Origin: an uncultured Porphyromonadaceae bacterium
GTDB taxonomy: Bacteria > Bacteroidota > Bacteroidia > Bacteroidales > Muribaculaceae
Assembly (NCBI GenBank): GCA_947567425.1
Contig: CANOLV010000004.1
Coordinates: 1-64,000, forward strand
Reading direction: 5' to 3'
Length of the DNA: 64,000 nucleotides
Shown: one piece after another, positions 16,829 to 25,117 of the stretch
Position numbering within the stretch: position 1 is the stretch's first letter
Layout of the letters: each line of letters begins with the position of its first letter
The notes under the pieces: generated by a model
Seen by the model: only the letters and a program-made list of their open reading frames with translations
What the model was told of the DNA's origin: nothing
Databases searched by the model: none
Translations under genes and position numbers: made by a program

Positions 16829-17472
16829 TACAGGGATAGTCTTAGATTGAAGTCGAGAGCTATATCGTAGCCGACGGAAGTGGCTATTATGCCGGCGCCT
16901 TGTGACGTGGCCTCTTCTGTGATCAGCGATGCCACGGCATCGTTGTTTTTTGCATCCAGGTGGCTGACAGGTTCGTCGAGCAGGAGGAAGTCCATGGGCT
17001 GGCATAAGGTCCGGATCAGGGCCACTCTCTGTTGTTGCCCGATGGAAAGTTTCGATACGGGCTGATGGAGCTTTTCGGCTACGTCAAGGCGTTCAAGCAT
17101 TCTGACAATCTCCTTTTCGGATTTATATCCGGTCAGGCGATTCTTTATGCAGATGTTTTCATATACCGAGAGTTCGGGAAACAGATGCATCTCCTGGGGG
17201 AGGAATGCCAGCGACGTAGTTCTGGCGAGACTCCATCTTTCGATTCCGAATCTGCGGATGTCTACCCCGTCGAACAGTATGTCGCCGGAATAGTCGCGCC
17301 TATTGCCGTAGAGAAATCCGCATAGCGACGACTTACCGGTTCCGGAATCAGCCATGACGAGATATGACATGCCCCGCCGGAATGTCACATTTGAATTCCA
17401 TAGCCCGCTTCCGTCCTGAATCATGTCGCGGAACACGTCGGGAACTACTCTGCTCAGGGTTATCTCGTTCAT
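16828..17472 (-). CDS. ABC transporter ATP-binding protein
   Basis: 214 residues with Walker A (ADSGTGKSS), a Q-loop region (FLPQEMHLFPELSVYENI), the signature LSIGQQQRVALIRTL and Walker B FLLLDEPVSHLD. The signature reads LSIGQQQR instead of LSGGQQQR. The protein is of the LolD/MacB ATPase class and pairs with the FtsX-type permease whose ATG overlaps its stop. It lies 32 bases after the DUF4836 gene in the same direction. The D-loop to H-loop part is shorter than usual and the canonical H-loop His is not obvious. Confidence 0.88.
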   Translation of the reverse strand: MNEITLSRVVPDVFRDMIQDGSGLWNSNVTFRRGMSYLVMADSGTGKSSLCGFLYGNRRDYSGDILFDGVDIRRFGIERWSLARTTSLAFLPQEMHLFPELSVYENICIKNRLTGYKSEKEIVRMLERLDVAEKLHQPVSKLSIGQQQRVALIRTLCQPMDFLLLDEPVSHLDAKNNDAVASLITEEATSQGAGIIATSVGYDIALDFNLRLSL

Positions 17473-17504
17473 ATATAGTTTGTTGTCAGATCGGCTTCTT
17501 GTTT

Positions 17505-18995
17505 TTAACGACGACGTTTCGGTGAAGCGTCCTGTTCATTGTCGGGCGATATTGAGAGTGCGACCTGTTCAAGTATAGGTCTGTCGGATCCGTTGAAGCG
17601 GAACGAGATGTCGAGGTCGTCGTCCATCTCAAGGTTCAGTTTAAATCCGAGCCCTCCGTAGGTGTCGTGGGCGAGTTTCGAAGGGATATTGGACCATACG
17701 GCGAAAGAATTTCCGTCGAGTATCTTGTCGGCGGCCTTGTTGCCGAGTTGCTCGAGTGGTCTGTTGGTCAGCGCGATGCAGTTTCCATCGACTACCTGCA
17801 TCGTGATCGGAGGCATGCCGGGTACTGACCAGACGAAGCGGTCTCCGTCAAGTTTCGTGACCGGAAGTCCCAAAGTGGTGATCAGGTTGCTGAATTCGTC
17901 AAGGGTGGCTTTCACCTGATTCTTCTTAAGCTCGATGCCTACGAAGAAGTTAAGTTGACGCGCCTGCGGTCCTGCTGAATCCAGGTCGGGTTCCTCCTGT
18001 GCAGGTCCGGCCGCAATCAGGATTGTTCCGTCGATACGTTTAAGATAAGGCACTATGACTGCCAGCATGGCCCGCTGGCTTATGTTCATAGGAAAGAGAT
18101 TGGTCATATATCCGGTGATGGATTCCCAGTCGGTATCGTCCGACAGGCCGAGTCCGGCTACGAATACGTCGGAGGGGGCGATATATTTCAGTAACTCGCT
18201 GTCGATCTGCTCAAGGTTGTCGTCGAGGTCGGTCTTCTTGCCGTTGAGGTCGTAGAATGAAGCTTTGAATTTAAGCTTGCGTCCGTCGTCGGCCAAAGTG
18301 CCGTAGATGTGTGTCCAGCCCGGCACGTCGGTGCTTCTTAAGGATATAAGCATGTTGAACAGATGTCCGTCCTTATTTAGAAATTCGTTGGCTTCTTTGA
18401 CCGATTTGATTGATTTTCCACAGGCTATGTCAAGATGCCGGGATATGGTGTTGACGGCTTTTTGAGGTTTTCCCGAAACTAACCAGCCTTGTGTGCCCTT
18501 GATAATCAATGATGAGGATCGCGTCAGCTTATAGGCCTTGAATCCGTCGATATCTTCAGGGCTGTCGATTTGGAGTTCCTGTACGAGCCGCTGTTCGTCG
18601 GCGACAGTGAAAGTGACTATATATACGCCGTCGCTGATCATAGAGATAAAGTTGACACCGTCGGTATCCTGATGGCTGTAGATGACCACCAGGCTTCGGT
18701 CGATGGCCTGAGTCGACAGAATGGTCTTGACTACCGTCCGCACCTCGGGCTCGGCATGCTTGAGATATTTTTCTATGGTCTGTCCGCTTGTAAGCGTTCC
18801 GCCGTACCTCTGTCCGTCGAGGTCGGTGTCGAGCTGGTCGGGGCTTAAGGTGATCACTACGGCGGCGTCGGCCGGGATGGAGTCGAGTATGTCGGATGTG
18901 TGTCCGCAGCCGAAAAGAAGGAATGTAGTCAGGCACAAAGCGATTACGGCGGCACCCGCATTCCTGATTGTCGCCGTCTTAGCGGCGGTTGCCAT
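17505..18995 (-). CDS. DUF4836 lipoprotein
   Basis: 496 residues from ATG 18995. A signal segment ending LLFGC gives a lipidated Cys, followed by SDILDSIPADAAVVITLSPDQL, the typical start of DUF4836 proteins, then long alternating alpha/beta regions. The start at 18995 is preferred because the promoter (-7 element at 19038-19045) lies just upstream; longer in-frame extensions run past it. The ABC transporter genes follow after 32 bases, so it may be an accessory protein of that transporter. Function unknown. Confidence 0.75.
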   Translation of the reverse strand: MATAAKTATIRNAGAAVIALCLTTFLLFGCGHTSDILDSIPADAAVVITLSPDQLDTDLDGQRYGGTLTSGQTIEKYLKHAEPEVRTVVKTILSTQAIDRSLVVIYSHQDTDGVNFISMISDGVYIVTFTVADEQRLVQELQIDSPEDIDGFKAYKLTRSSSLIIKGTQGWLVSGKPQKAVNTISRHLDIACGKSIKSVKEANEFLNKDGHLFNMLISLRSTDVPGWTHIYGTLADDGRKLKFKASFYDLNGKKTDLDDNLEQIDSELLKYIAPSDVFVAGLGLSDDTDWESITGYMTNLFPMNISQRAMLAVIVPYLKRIDGTILIAAGPAQEEPDLDSAGPQARQLNFFVGIELKKNQVKATLDEFSNLITTLGLPVTKLDGDRFVWSVPGMPPITMQVVDGNCIALTNRPLEQLGNKAADKILDGNSFAVWSNIPSKLAHDTYGGLGFKLNLEMDDDLDISFRFNGSDRPILEQVALSISPDNEQDASPKRRR

Positions 18996-19012
18996 TGTCA
19001 GGCGATAAAAAA

Positions 19013-19069
19013 CATGCATATCTGTAGATTTAGTCCACAAATATGCATGTTTTATTTTGTAATACCAAA
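19013..19069 (-). promoter_or_regulatory. Promoter with a 9-bp inverted repeat over the start region
   Basis: On the minus strand TTTG (19069-19066), 20 bases, CATATTTG (19045-19038), one mismatch from TAnnTTTG. A perfect inverted repeat catgcatat/atatgcatg (19013-19021 with 19041-19049) overlaps the -7 element and the expected transcription start, as a repressor operator would. It lies just downstream of the GH127 stop, so the DUF4836-ABC operon has its own promoter. Confidence 0.6.
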
Positions 19070-19078
19070 TTTGGCGGC

Positions 19079-21487
19079 CTATTTCACCTCCCACTCGAAT
19101 ATACCGGAGGAGTTGCCGTCTGGCAACTCGACTTCCAGCTTGACGGCGTCAGTGGTGACCGGATTAAAGTTGACGGTGTTCGGAGTGCCCTTTTCGACTC
19201 CGAATTTGTCGGCCTCGGTCACAGGTTGCCATTTGCCCTGCCGGTCCCGGTAGTATATGTTCCATGACTTTGGCACGCGGCATCCACCCCATGGTGCGTC
19301 GTCAAACCAATATACGGTGGAGCTTTTGACGGTCGACGGTTCAGGAAATTCGTATGTGATCCATTCGGTGGTGCCGTTGGTCGGCCACCAGTGATAATAG
19401 GGCACAGACCGGTCGTTGTCATCTTTCGGGGTCAGGCGGTCGTTGATGGCGGAAATGGACGATGCTTTGTGCGAAGCGTCGATTTTACTTGACGAAGCCA
19501 AAGTGGCCGGCATTGTCGGGCGCGATGCCGAAAGCTCCTGGGGCAACCATACAGCCATGGCGCCTGATCCTCTGTGGCACCATGCATAGTACGGGATCAA
19601 GGTGAGTCTGACGTCGGAAGCAGAAAGCCGGCCGTCGTTGCCGAATTTGAGAGTCTGTGCATCCGTGACGAGCTGATTGAGTCCGTAGAGGAGTTCCGGC
19701 CTTTCGACCACCTTAACGTCAGGATTCTGATTGACGAGCACGCCCAATACGTCGAAGTCGTTGTCGGGCCATTCGGCACAATATACTATCGGGCCTCGTT
19801 CGAAGGCCACACGTCCGCGGTCGGCCTCAACTTTGCCGTTGGCTTTGACGGTGCGGGGTTCCATATCGAAGTGTATATCTACCTTATCGCCCTTCTTCCA
19901 TTGGCGGTCGATGGTGAAGTATCCGTCGTGGAGTTCGGCTTCCATGGGTGTCCCATTAACGCTGATGCTGTACCCCAGGCGTTTGCCGTCGGAATAGGAG
20001 TAGAGATTGCCGGGGACCACTTGGCCGCGTACCCATCCGGGGATTCTTATTTTCAATGCAAATCTGCCTGCTTTGTTCTTGTCGACTGTGATGGCTATGT
20101 CGCCGTTCCAGGGATACCGGGTGTTTTGGCTTAACACCACGTCTTTTCCTGCTACATCGAGGTCGGCCGTATTTGACATAAATAGGTTGACATATACGTC
20201 GCGGTTCTTTACTGCATATATGTAGCCCGGCAAAGAGGGTATGAAGCGGCAGATGTTGGATGGACAGCAGGCACATCCGAACCAAGGCTGTCGCTGGTGC
20301 TGTCCGATGGATTCGAGCGGATTGGGGTAGAAGAATCCACCGCCGTCGAGCGACACTCCTGAGATGAGGCCGTTGTACAGAGTGCGTTCGAGCACGTCGT
20401 AGTATTTGGAGTCGCCGTGGAGCAGGAACAGACGGTAATTGACATATACATTGCCGATGGCCGCACAGGTCTCGCAGTAGGCCGACATGTTGGGCAGCTC
20501 GTAGTTGTCGCCGAACGCCTCGCCGTTGCTCGTGGCGCCGATGCCGCCGGTGATATAATACTTCTTACTTACGATATTGTCCCATATCTTATCGATGGCG
20601 TTGATATAGGCCGAATCGCCGGTCAGAGCGGCCACGTCGGCCATTCCGGCATACATGTAGGCGGCTCTTACGGCATGCCCGACGGCTTCATCCTGATCTA
20701 TTACAGGCTTATGGGCCTGGCTGTAGGCATCGGTGCGTGAGGTGTGTCCGCGCTTGTCAAGGAAAAATTTTGCCTGGTCGAGATATTTGCGGTCGCCTGT
20801 GACGAGATAGAGCTTTGCGAGAGCCATTTCTGCTATCTGATGGCCCGGCACCCTTACCACCTGTCCGGGATTGTCGCCGATCTCACGGCACACACAGTCG
20901 GCATATTTGATAGCGATGTCGAGGAAGTTGCGTTTGCCGGTAGCCTGATAGTGCGCTATCGCGCCTTCTACCATGTGGCCTAAATTATAAAACTCATGGC
21001 TTAATTCTTCGACTTTTTCCCATCGTTTGGATCCGGCCCATTCATGTGGGTGCTTCGGATTCATGGTACGGCTTGTGTACAGATAGCCATCGGGCTCCTG
21101 TGCGGCCGCTACAATGACGAGTACGCTGTCGATGTAGCGTTCAAGATCCTTGTCGGGATATGTCTGCAGCAGATAGCTCGCGCCTTCGATGGTCTTGTAC
21201 ACGTCGGTGTCGTCAAAGGAGAATCCTTTAACCGGTATAGTGTCGCTCGGGTGGGCGGCATTGATGAAGTTGCGGTAGCGTCCTGTCTCCTCGCACTTGC
21301 TGAAAGCCAGTGGTATGGTGGTTTCGCGGCTCGCTTTCAGGCGTTGTCCCCAAAAGTTGTCGTTGACCTTCACTGATGTGAACGGTACAGGGTCGATCGG
21401 ATAGCCGTGCGACTGTTGTCGAGGTGCTTTGGCTGATGAACCAAATGCCACAGTGCAGGCAAGCGTCAGAGTCAGTAGTTTTTTCAT
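19079..21487 (-). CDS. GH127 beta-L-arabinofuranosidase-like glycoside hydrolase (first copy)
   Basis: 802 residues: signal peptide (MKKLLTLTLACTVAFGSSAKA), an (alpha/alpha)6 catalytic barrel to about 440, beta domains, and a C-terminal discoidin-like domain (about 660-802, ending GIFEWEVK). The GH127 residues are present: Glu323 in GEAFG (acid/base candidate by spacing), Glu339 and Cys341 in YCETC (zinc ligands), and the vicinal Cys407-Cys408 in CACCPS (nucleophile and zinc). The characterised member HypBA1 removes beta-L-arabinofuranose; other members have related activities. A signal peptide without lipobox suggests a periplasmic location. It lies downstream of GH97 on the same strand, with a hairpin between them. 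Confidence 0.88.
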   Translation of the reverse strand: MKKLLTLTLACTVAFGSSAKAPRQQSHGYPIDPVPFTSVKVNDNFWGQRLKASRETTIPLAFSKCEETGRYRNFINAAHPSDTIPVKGFSFDDTDVYKTIEGASYLLQTYPDKDLERYIDSVLVIVAAAQEPDGYLYTSRTMNPKHPHEWAGSKRWEKVEELSHEFYNLGHMVEGAIAHYQATGKRNFLDIAIKYADCVCREIGDNPGQVVRVPGHQIAEMALAKLYLVTGDRKYLDQAKFFLDKRGHTSRTDAYSQAHKPVIDQDEAVGHAVRAAYMYAGMADVAALTGDSAYINAIDKIWDNIVSKKYYITGGIGATSNGEAFGDNYELPNMSAYCETCAAIGNVYVNYRLFLLHGDSKYYDVLERTLYNGLISGVSLDGGGFFYPNPLESIGQHQRQPWFGCACCPSNICRFIPSLPGYIYAVKNRDVYVNLFMSNTADLDVAGKDVVLSQNTRYPWNGDIAITVDKNKAGRFALKIRIPGWVRGQVVPGNLYSYSDGKRLGYSISVNGTPMEAELHDGYFTIDRQWKKGDKVDIHFDMEPRTVKANGKVEADRGRVAFERGPIVYCAEWPDNDFDVLGVLVNQNPDVKVVERPELLYGLNQLVTDAQTLKFGNDGRLSASDVRLTLIPYYAWCHRGSGAMAVWLPQELSASRPTMPATLASSSKIDASHKASSISAINDRLTPKDDNDRSVPYYHWWPTNGTTEWITYEFPEPSTVKSSTVYWFDDAPWGGCRVPKSWNIYYRDRQGKWQPVTEADKFGVEKGTPNTVNFNPVTTDAVKLEVELPDGNSSGIFEWEVK

Positions 21488-21529
21488 TGCAGTTATGTTT
21501 GTGGTTATGATTGGTAGTTAAGGTATGCA

Positions 21530-21553
21530 GGCATCCGGACATTGCCGGATGCC
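21530..21553. other. Intergenic hairpin between GH97 and GH127
   Basis: A perfect 9-bp stem ggcatccgg/ccggatgcc with a 6-base loop lies in the 77-base gap of the minus-strand GH97-GH127 pair. There is no T-run on the minus strand, so it is more likely an mRNA-stabilising or processing element than a terminator. Confidence 0.5.
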
Positions 21554-21564
21554 TTTAGGGGCTT

Positions 21565-23568
21565 TTATCTGGCTTCAGGGTCAAGACGGACGGCAACTCC
21601 TCCTCCCGATGCGAGGTTTATACGGAGTTTTGTCTCCGCTGTCACATCGGCAGTCTCGCGGGAATAGTCTTCGGCATTGCGGTCGCAGTTGATGCCGTCT
21701 TTCATTATGACCGCCTTATATGTCCTGCCGGCAGGAAGGAATGACAGGTCGATGGTGATTTCGCGCGGATCCCAGTTGGTAAGTGCTCCGACAAACCAGC
21801 TGTCGCCAGCTTTTCGTGCACTTACGATGTATTCGCCAAGACGTCCGTCGATGATGCGTGTCTCGTCAAACACCGTGGGAAGTCCGGCTATGAATTCCAC
21901 GCACTCCTCTTCGCCGATGTAGTTGGTGGGTGCGTCGCACAGCATGGTGAACGGCGAGTCGTGTACGATGTATGTGGCCAGCTGATGGCTGCGCGTGCCC
22001 ATGCTTATCGGATGGTTGTATATGGCTTTCCAGTCCTTCTTGTTGGCGTTTCGCATGGCTCCCGGGGTATAGTCTACAGGGCCTGCCATCATACGTATGT
22101 AGGGGAATGTCACGTCGTAAAGAGGCATGTTTTTCTCGATTTTGGTCCATTTCACCTCTTCCATTCCGAACAGCCCCTCAAAATTGATGACGTTTGGGTA
22201 TGTGCGGTTGATGCCTGTGGGCTTGTATATGCCGTGGAAGTCGAGTGTTAGCTTATGCCGTGCGGCGGCATCTGCTATGCGGTAGGTCCGCTCCACGGCA
22301 AGCTGGTCGTCGCGGTCGAGGAAGTCGACTTTGAATCCGGCGATACCCATATCGGAATATTTTCTGCATGCTTCTTCAAGTTGGCTGTCGAGCACGTTGT
22401 AGATGGTCCAGAGCACAAGGTCGACCCCTTTCTCCTTGCCGTATGCCACAAGTTCTTCCAGATTGATTTCGGGAACTGTGGTCAGCATGTCGTTCTTTTT
22501 GGAGTCGAACCAACCTTCGTCGAGAACTACGAACTCTATGCCGTTTTGGGCCGCGAAGTCGATGAAGTATTTGTAAGTCTCGTTGTTGATGCCGGCTTTG
22601 AAAGGTACATTTTTAAGCCCCCAGTTGTTCCACCAGTCCCATGCCACTTTACCACCGCGTATCCATGAAGTGTCGGCGACTCTTGACGGAGATGCGAGCG
22701 CATATACCAGATTGTTGACGGGCATCTGGGTGTCGTCTGTGGTGATGGCCATTATGCGCCAAGGATATGTACGGGTTCCTGCGGTCTTGGCTATGAAATC
22801 TTCGCGGTCGGTGACGTATTCCTGGTAGCGGCGTGTGTGGTAGTCCAATCCTGAAGGATATCCGGCATGCACTCCTTTTAGCGACAGATTCTTCTTGTCG
22901 ACTTTTATGAATGTGCCGGGAAATGACTCCATATCGCTTTCGAGCAGTGTCAGTTTCAGTCCACCACCATAGTCGATAGTTGCCGGCAGGAATGCGAGCT
23001 TATCTTCGGCCTTGCTTGCGGGAGTCATGTCGTAGATGTTTTGGAACGACATTGACATCGGGGTCTTGTCGCTGTTGCAATAGGGTATGTAGAGAGTAAG
23101 GTCCGACGGCAGATTAATCTGTACGGTCTCTCCGTCCACTATGATTTCCTGTTTTTTTGATGTGGTGTAGAACCGATATGCCACGCCGTCGTCAAAAGCC
23201 CTGAATGTCACGCCTCTGTCGCCGTTTAACTTAAGGTCAAGTTCATTGTAGACCACTGAAAACTGATTCTGGCGATAAAGCGGAGCATCGACTGTCTCCT
23301 TTACATCCGCCTTTTTCCGTGAACCTTTCACCGTGATTTCGGTCGGTTCTCCCTCTATATCGAGGCTTAACGGCGAGGGCGCGACGAGAATCTTTCCTTC
23401 GCGCGACACTTCATAGGTCAGGCGTCCGTCGTTATTGTCCACAGTAACTGTAATACACTTGTCGGGCGAGGCGAGTGTGTAGGTTTTGCCCCATACCCCC
23501 GGCGCACAAAGCGCCAAAGCGGCCGTTGCCGCAAAAAATTTGCTGATGGTTAATTTCATTTTAGGCAT
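21565..23568 (-). CDS. GH97 retaining alpha-glycosidase, probably alpha-galactosidase-like
   Basis: 667 residues: signal peptide, an N-terminal beta-sandwich (about 30-280), a (beta/alpha)8 barrel (about 295-570), and a C-terminal beta domain. In the barrel, FKVDFLDRDD places an Asp at residue 415, where the retaining branch of GH97 (such as Bacteroides alpha-galactosidase Gal97b) has its nucleophile; inverting SusB-type enzymes use a different arrangement. INFEGLFGMEE (461-471) supplies candidate acid/base Glu residues. GH97 needs calcium. The start could be the ATG at 23568 or 23559. The gene is first of the minus-strand pair and divergent from the beta-barrel gene at 23825. Confidence 0.88.
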   Translation of the reverse strand: MPKMKLTISKFFAATAALALCAPGVWGKTYTLASPDKCITVTVDNNDGRLTYEVSREGKILVAPSPLSLDIEGEPTEITVKGSRKKADVKETVDAPLYRQNQFSVVYNELDLKLNGDRGVTFRAFDDGVAYRFYTTSKKQEIIVDGETVQINLPSDLTLYIPYCNSDKTPMSMSFQNIYDMTPASKAEDKLAFLPATIDYGGGLKLTLLESDMESFPGTFIKVDKKNLSLKGVHAGYPSGLDYHTRRYQEYVTDREDFIAKTAGTRTYPWRIMAITTDDTQMPVNNLVYALASPSRVADTSWIRGGKVAWDWWNNWGLKNVPFKAGINNETYKYFIDFAAQNGIEFVVLDEGWFDSKKNDMLTTVPEINLEELVAYGKEKGVDLVLWTIYNVLDSQLEEACRKYSDMGIAGFKVDFLDRDDQLAVERTYRIADAAARHKLTLDFHGIYKPTGINRTYPNVINFEGLFGMEEVKWTKIEKNMPLYDVTFPYIRMMAGPVDYTPGAMRNANKKDWKAIYNHPISMGTRSHQLATYIVHDSPFTMLCDAPTNYIGEEECVEFIAGLPTVFDETRIIDGRLGEYIVSARKAGDSWFVGALTNWDPREITIDLSFLPAGRTYKAVIMKDGINCDRNAEDYSRETADVTAETKLRINLASGGGVAVRLDPEAR

Positions 23569-23790
23569 TAGTTGTCCGGTACTTTCAGTGCTGACCGGAA
23601 TGATTTTTTATTTACAATATGCAAAGTAACCATTTTTCCCGCTATATGAGCGAAAAAAACGTCTAAATATATGTGAAAAAATTCCAGCTTCCGACTGTGA
23701 AATAGTCAGGTGTGCATACTATGGTGTCAAAATATAGCGATCAGACATTTTTACAAGCCATAAAATTATGAAAAGTATGGAATAAAACGC

Positions 23791-23798
23791 TAACTTTG
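23791..23798 (+). promoter_or_regulatory. -7 element TAACTTTG upstream of the beta-barrel gene
   Basis: An exact TAnnTTTG match 26 bases before the ATG at 23825. The -33 element is poor. It lies in the 256-base gap between the divergent GH97 and beta-barrel genes. Confidence 0.55.
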
Positions 23799-23824
23799 TG
23801 TCATCCAATCATTGACACAGTAAA

Positions 23825-25066
23825 ATGAATCCGTTTAAATTTATAAAGGCCGTTGTTTTGGCTGGCTTATTCTTTGTCGGCGGCCCGGTCGGCGCTTACG
23901 CACAGCTTGCGGCAGGCCTTCCGTCGGAGGACTATTCCATAGACTCGTCGAGAGTCCATAATATGTATGTGGGAATCCGCAATATGAACTTCATCAAGGA
24001 CAATGAGTTCAGCGGGTCGGTGATGAAGGGCTACACGCTCCCGGGTCTGTGGCTTCAGCCTTCGGTAAAGTTCTATCCTTTGGCCAATGTCAAGCTTGAG
24101 GCGGGTTTTCATGCGCTGATATATGACGGGGCGATAAAATATCCTAACTTCGCCTACCAGGACATAGCGTCGTGGAAGGGTGCCCAATATCAGCGCGGAG
24201 CGCATCTGCTCCCGATGTTCCGCGCACAAGTGAGACTGTCCAACGTCCATCTGATATGGGGTACGCTTTATTCAGGCTCGTCGCACGGTCTGATGGCTCC
24301 GCTTTATGATCCGGAGCTGGACTTTTCGGCCGATCCTGATCTTGGATTCCAGGTATTGGTCGACACGCGCAGGCTTCATCTCGATGCATGGATCAACTGG
24401 CAGAGCTTCGTGTTCAGGATGAGCGACCATCAGGAGGCGTTCACTGTAGGCCTGTCGATGCGCACATGGCTTAATCCGGATAATGACAAGCTGAAATGGT
24501 ATGTGCCTCTTCAATTCCTTGCCCAGCACCGCGGAGGGGAAATCATCGATACTGAAGAGCGCCAAGTGCGCACGCTTATGAACGGTGCCGTCGGCGTGGG
24601 AACGGAATGGAATGCAGGCCGGGGACTTCTCCGCTCATTGAATGCGGAGGCGGCCGTGCTCGGCTATTATCAGCAGGCGGGCACATTGTGGCCGTTTGAC
24701 AACGGCATGGCAGTTTATGCCACAGCATCTGCACAGTTGGGACGCTACTTCAACGCGCGGCTCGGATATTTCCATGGCCGAAAGTTTATATCTATGTATG
24801 GATTGCCATATTTCGGATGTGTGTCGATGAAGAATGAGGGCGCGGTCTATGACGGCATGTCCACTGTGTTCGGCTCCGTGGAGTACCGAAGAAATATCGC
24901 CAGGGGATTTACACTCGGTGTGTGGGCCGACATATATGAGGTGCATCCTGGAAAGATGACTTTGCCTGACGGAAATGTGTCGGGATCGAGCTCTTCCACG
25001 AATTTCGCCTTCGGGGCATATTTCAGGGTGGATTTCGACTTCCATGTATGGAATGCCCGCAGATAA
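23825..25066 (+). CDS. Predicted outer-membrane beta-barrel protein
   Basis: 413 residues: a signal peptide (VVLAGLFFVGGPVGAYAQ), then many amphipathic strands with aromatic girdles (MYVGIRNMNFI, GLWLQPSVKFYPLANVKLEAGFHAL, HLDAWINWQSFVFRM, AYFRVDFDFHVWNARR). The alternating pattern and aromatic-rich end fit an outer-membrane barrel. I recognise no named family and it is not a SusC-type receptor (too short, no plug domain). It stands before the second GH127 gene (51-base gap, same strand), so it may help substrate entry for this glycan cluster. That role is inferred from position. Confidence 0.6.
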   Translation: MNPFKFIKAVVLAGLFFVGGPVGAYAQLAAGLPSEDYSIDSSRVHNMYVGIRNMNFIKDNEFSGSVMKGYTLPGLWLQPSVKFYPLANVKLEAGFHALIYDGAIKYPNFAYQDIASWKGAQYQRGAHLLPMFRAQVRLSNVHLIWGTLYSGSSHGLMAPLYDPELDFSADPDLGFQVLVDTRRLHLDAWINWQSFVFRMSDHQEAFTVGLSMRTWLNPDNDKLKWYVPLQFLAQHRGGEIIDTEERQVRTLMNGAVGVGTEWNAGRGLLRSLNAEAAVLGYYQQAGTLWPFDNGMAVYATASAQLGRYFNARLGYFHGRKFISMYGLPYFGCVSMKNEGAVYDGMSTVFGSVEYRRNIARGFTLGVWADIYEVHPGKMTLPDGNVSGSSSSTNFAFGAYFRVDFDFHVWNARR

Positions 25067-25117
25067 AAGTGAACGATAAAACTGAATGATATATAATTGA
25101 TTTAAACATAGACAGAC

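Noticed and set aside
21530..21553. Terminator between GH97 and GH127
   Set aside because: The hairpin lacks a T-run on the minus strand, so read-through is expected.
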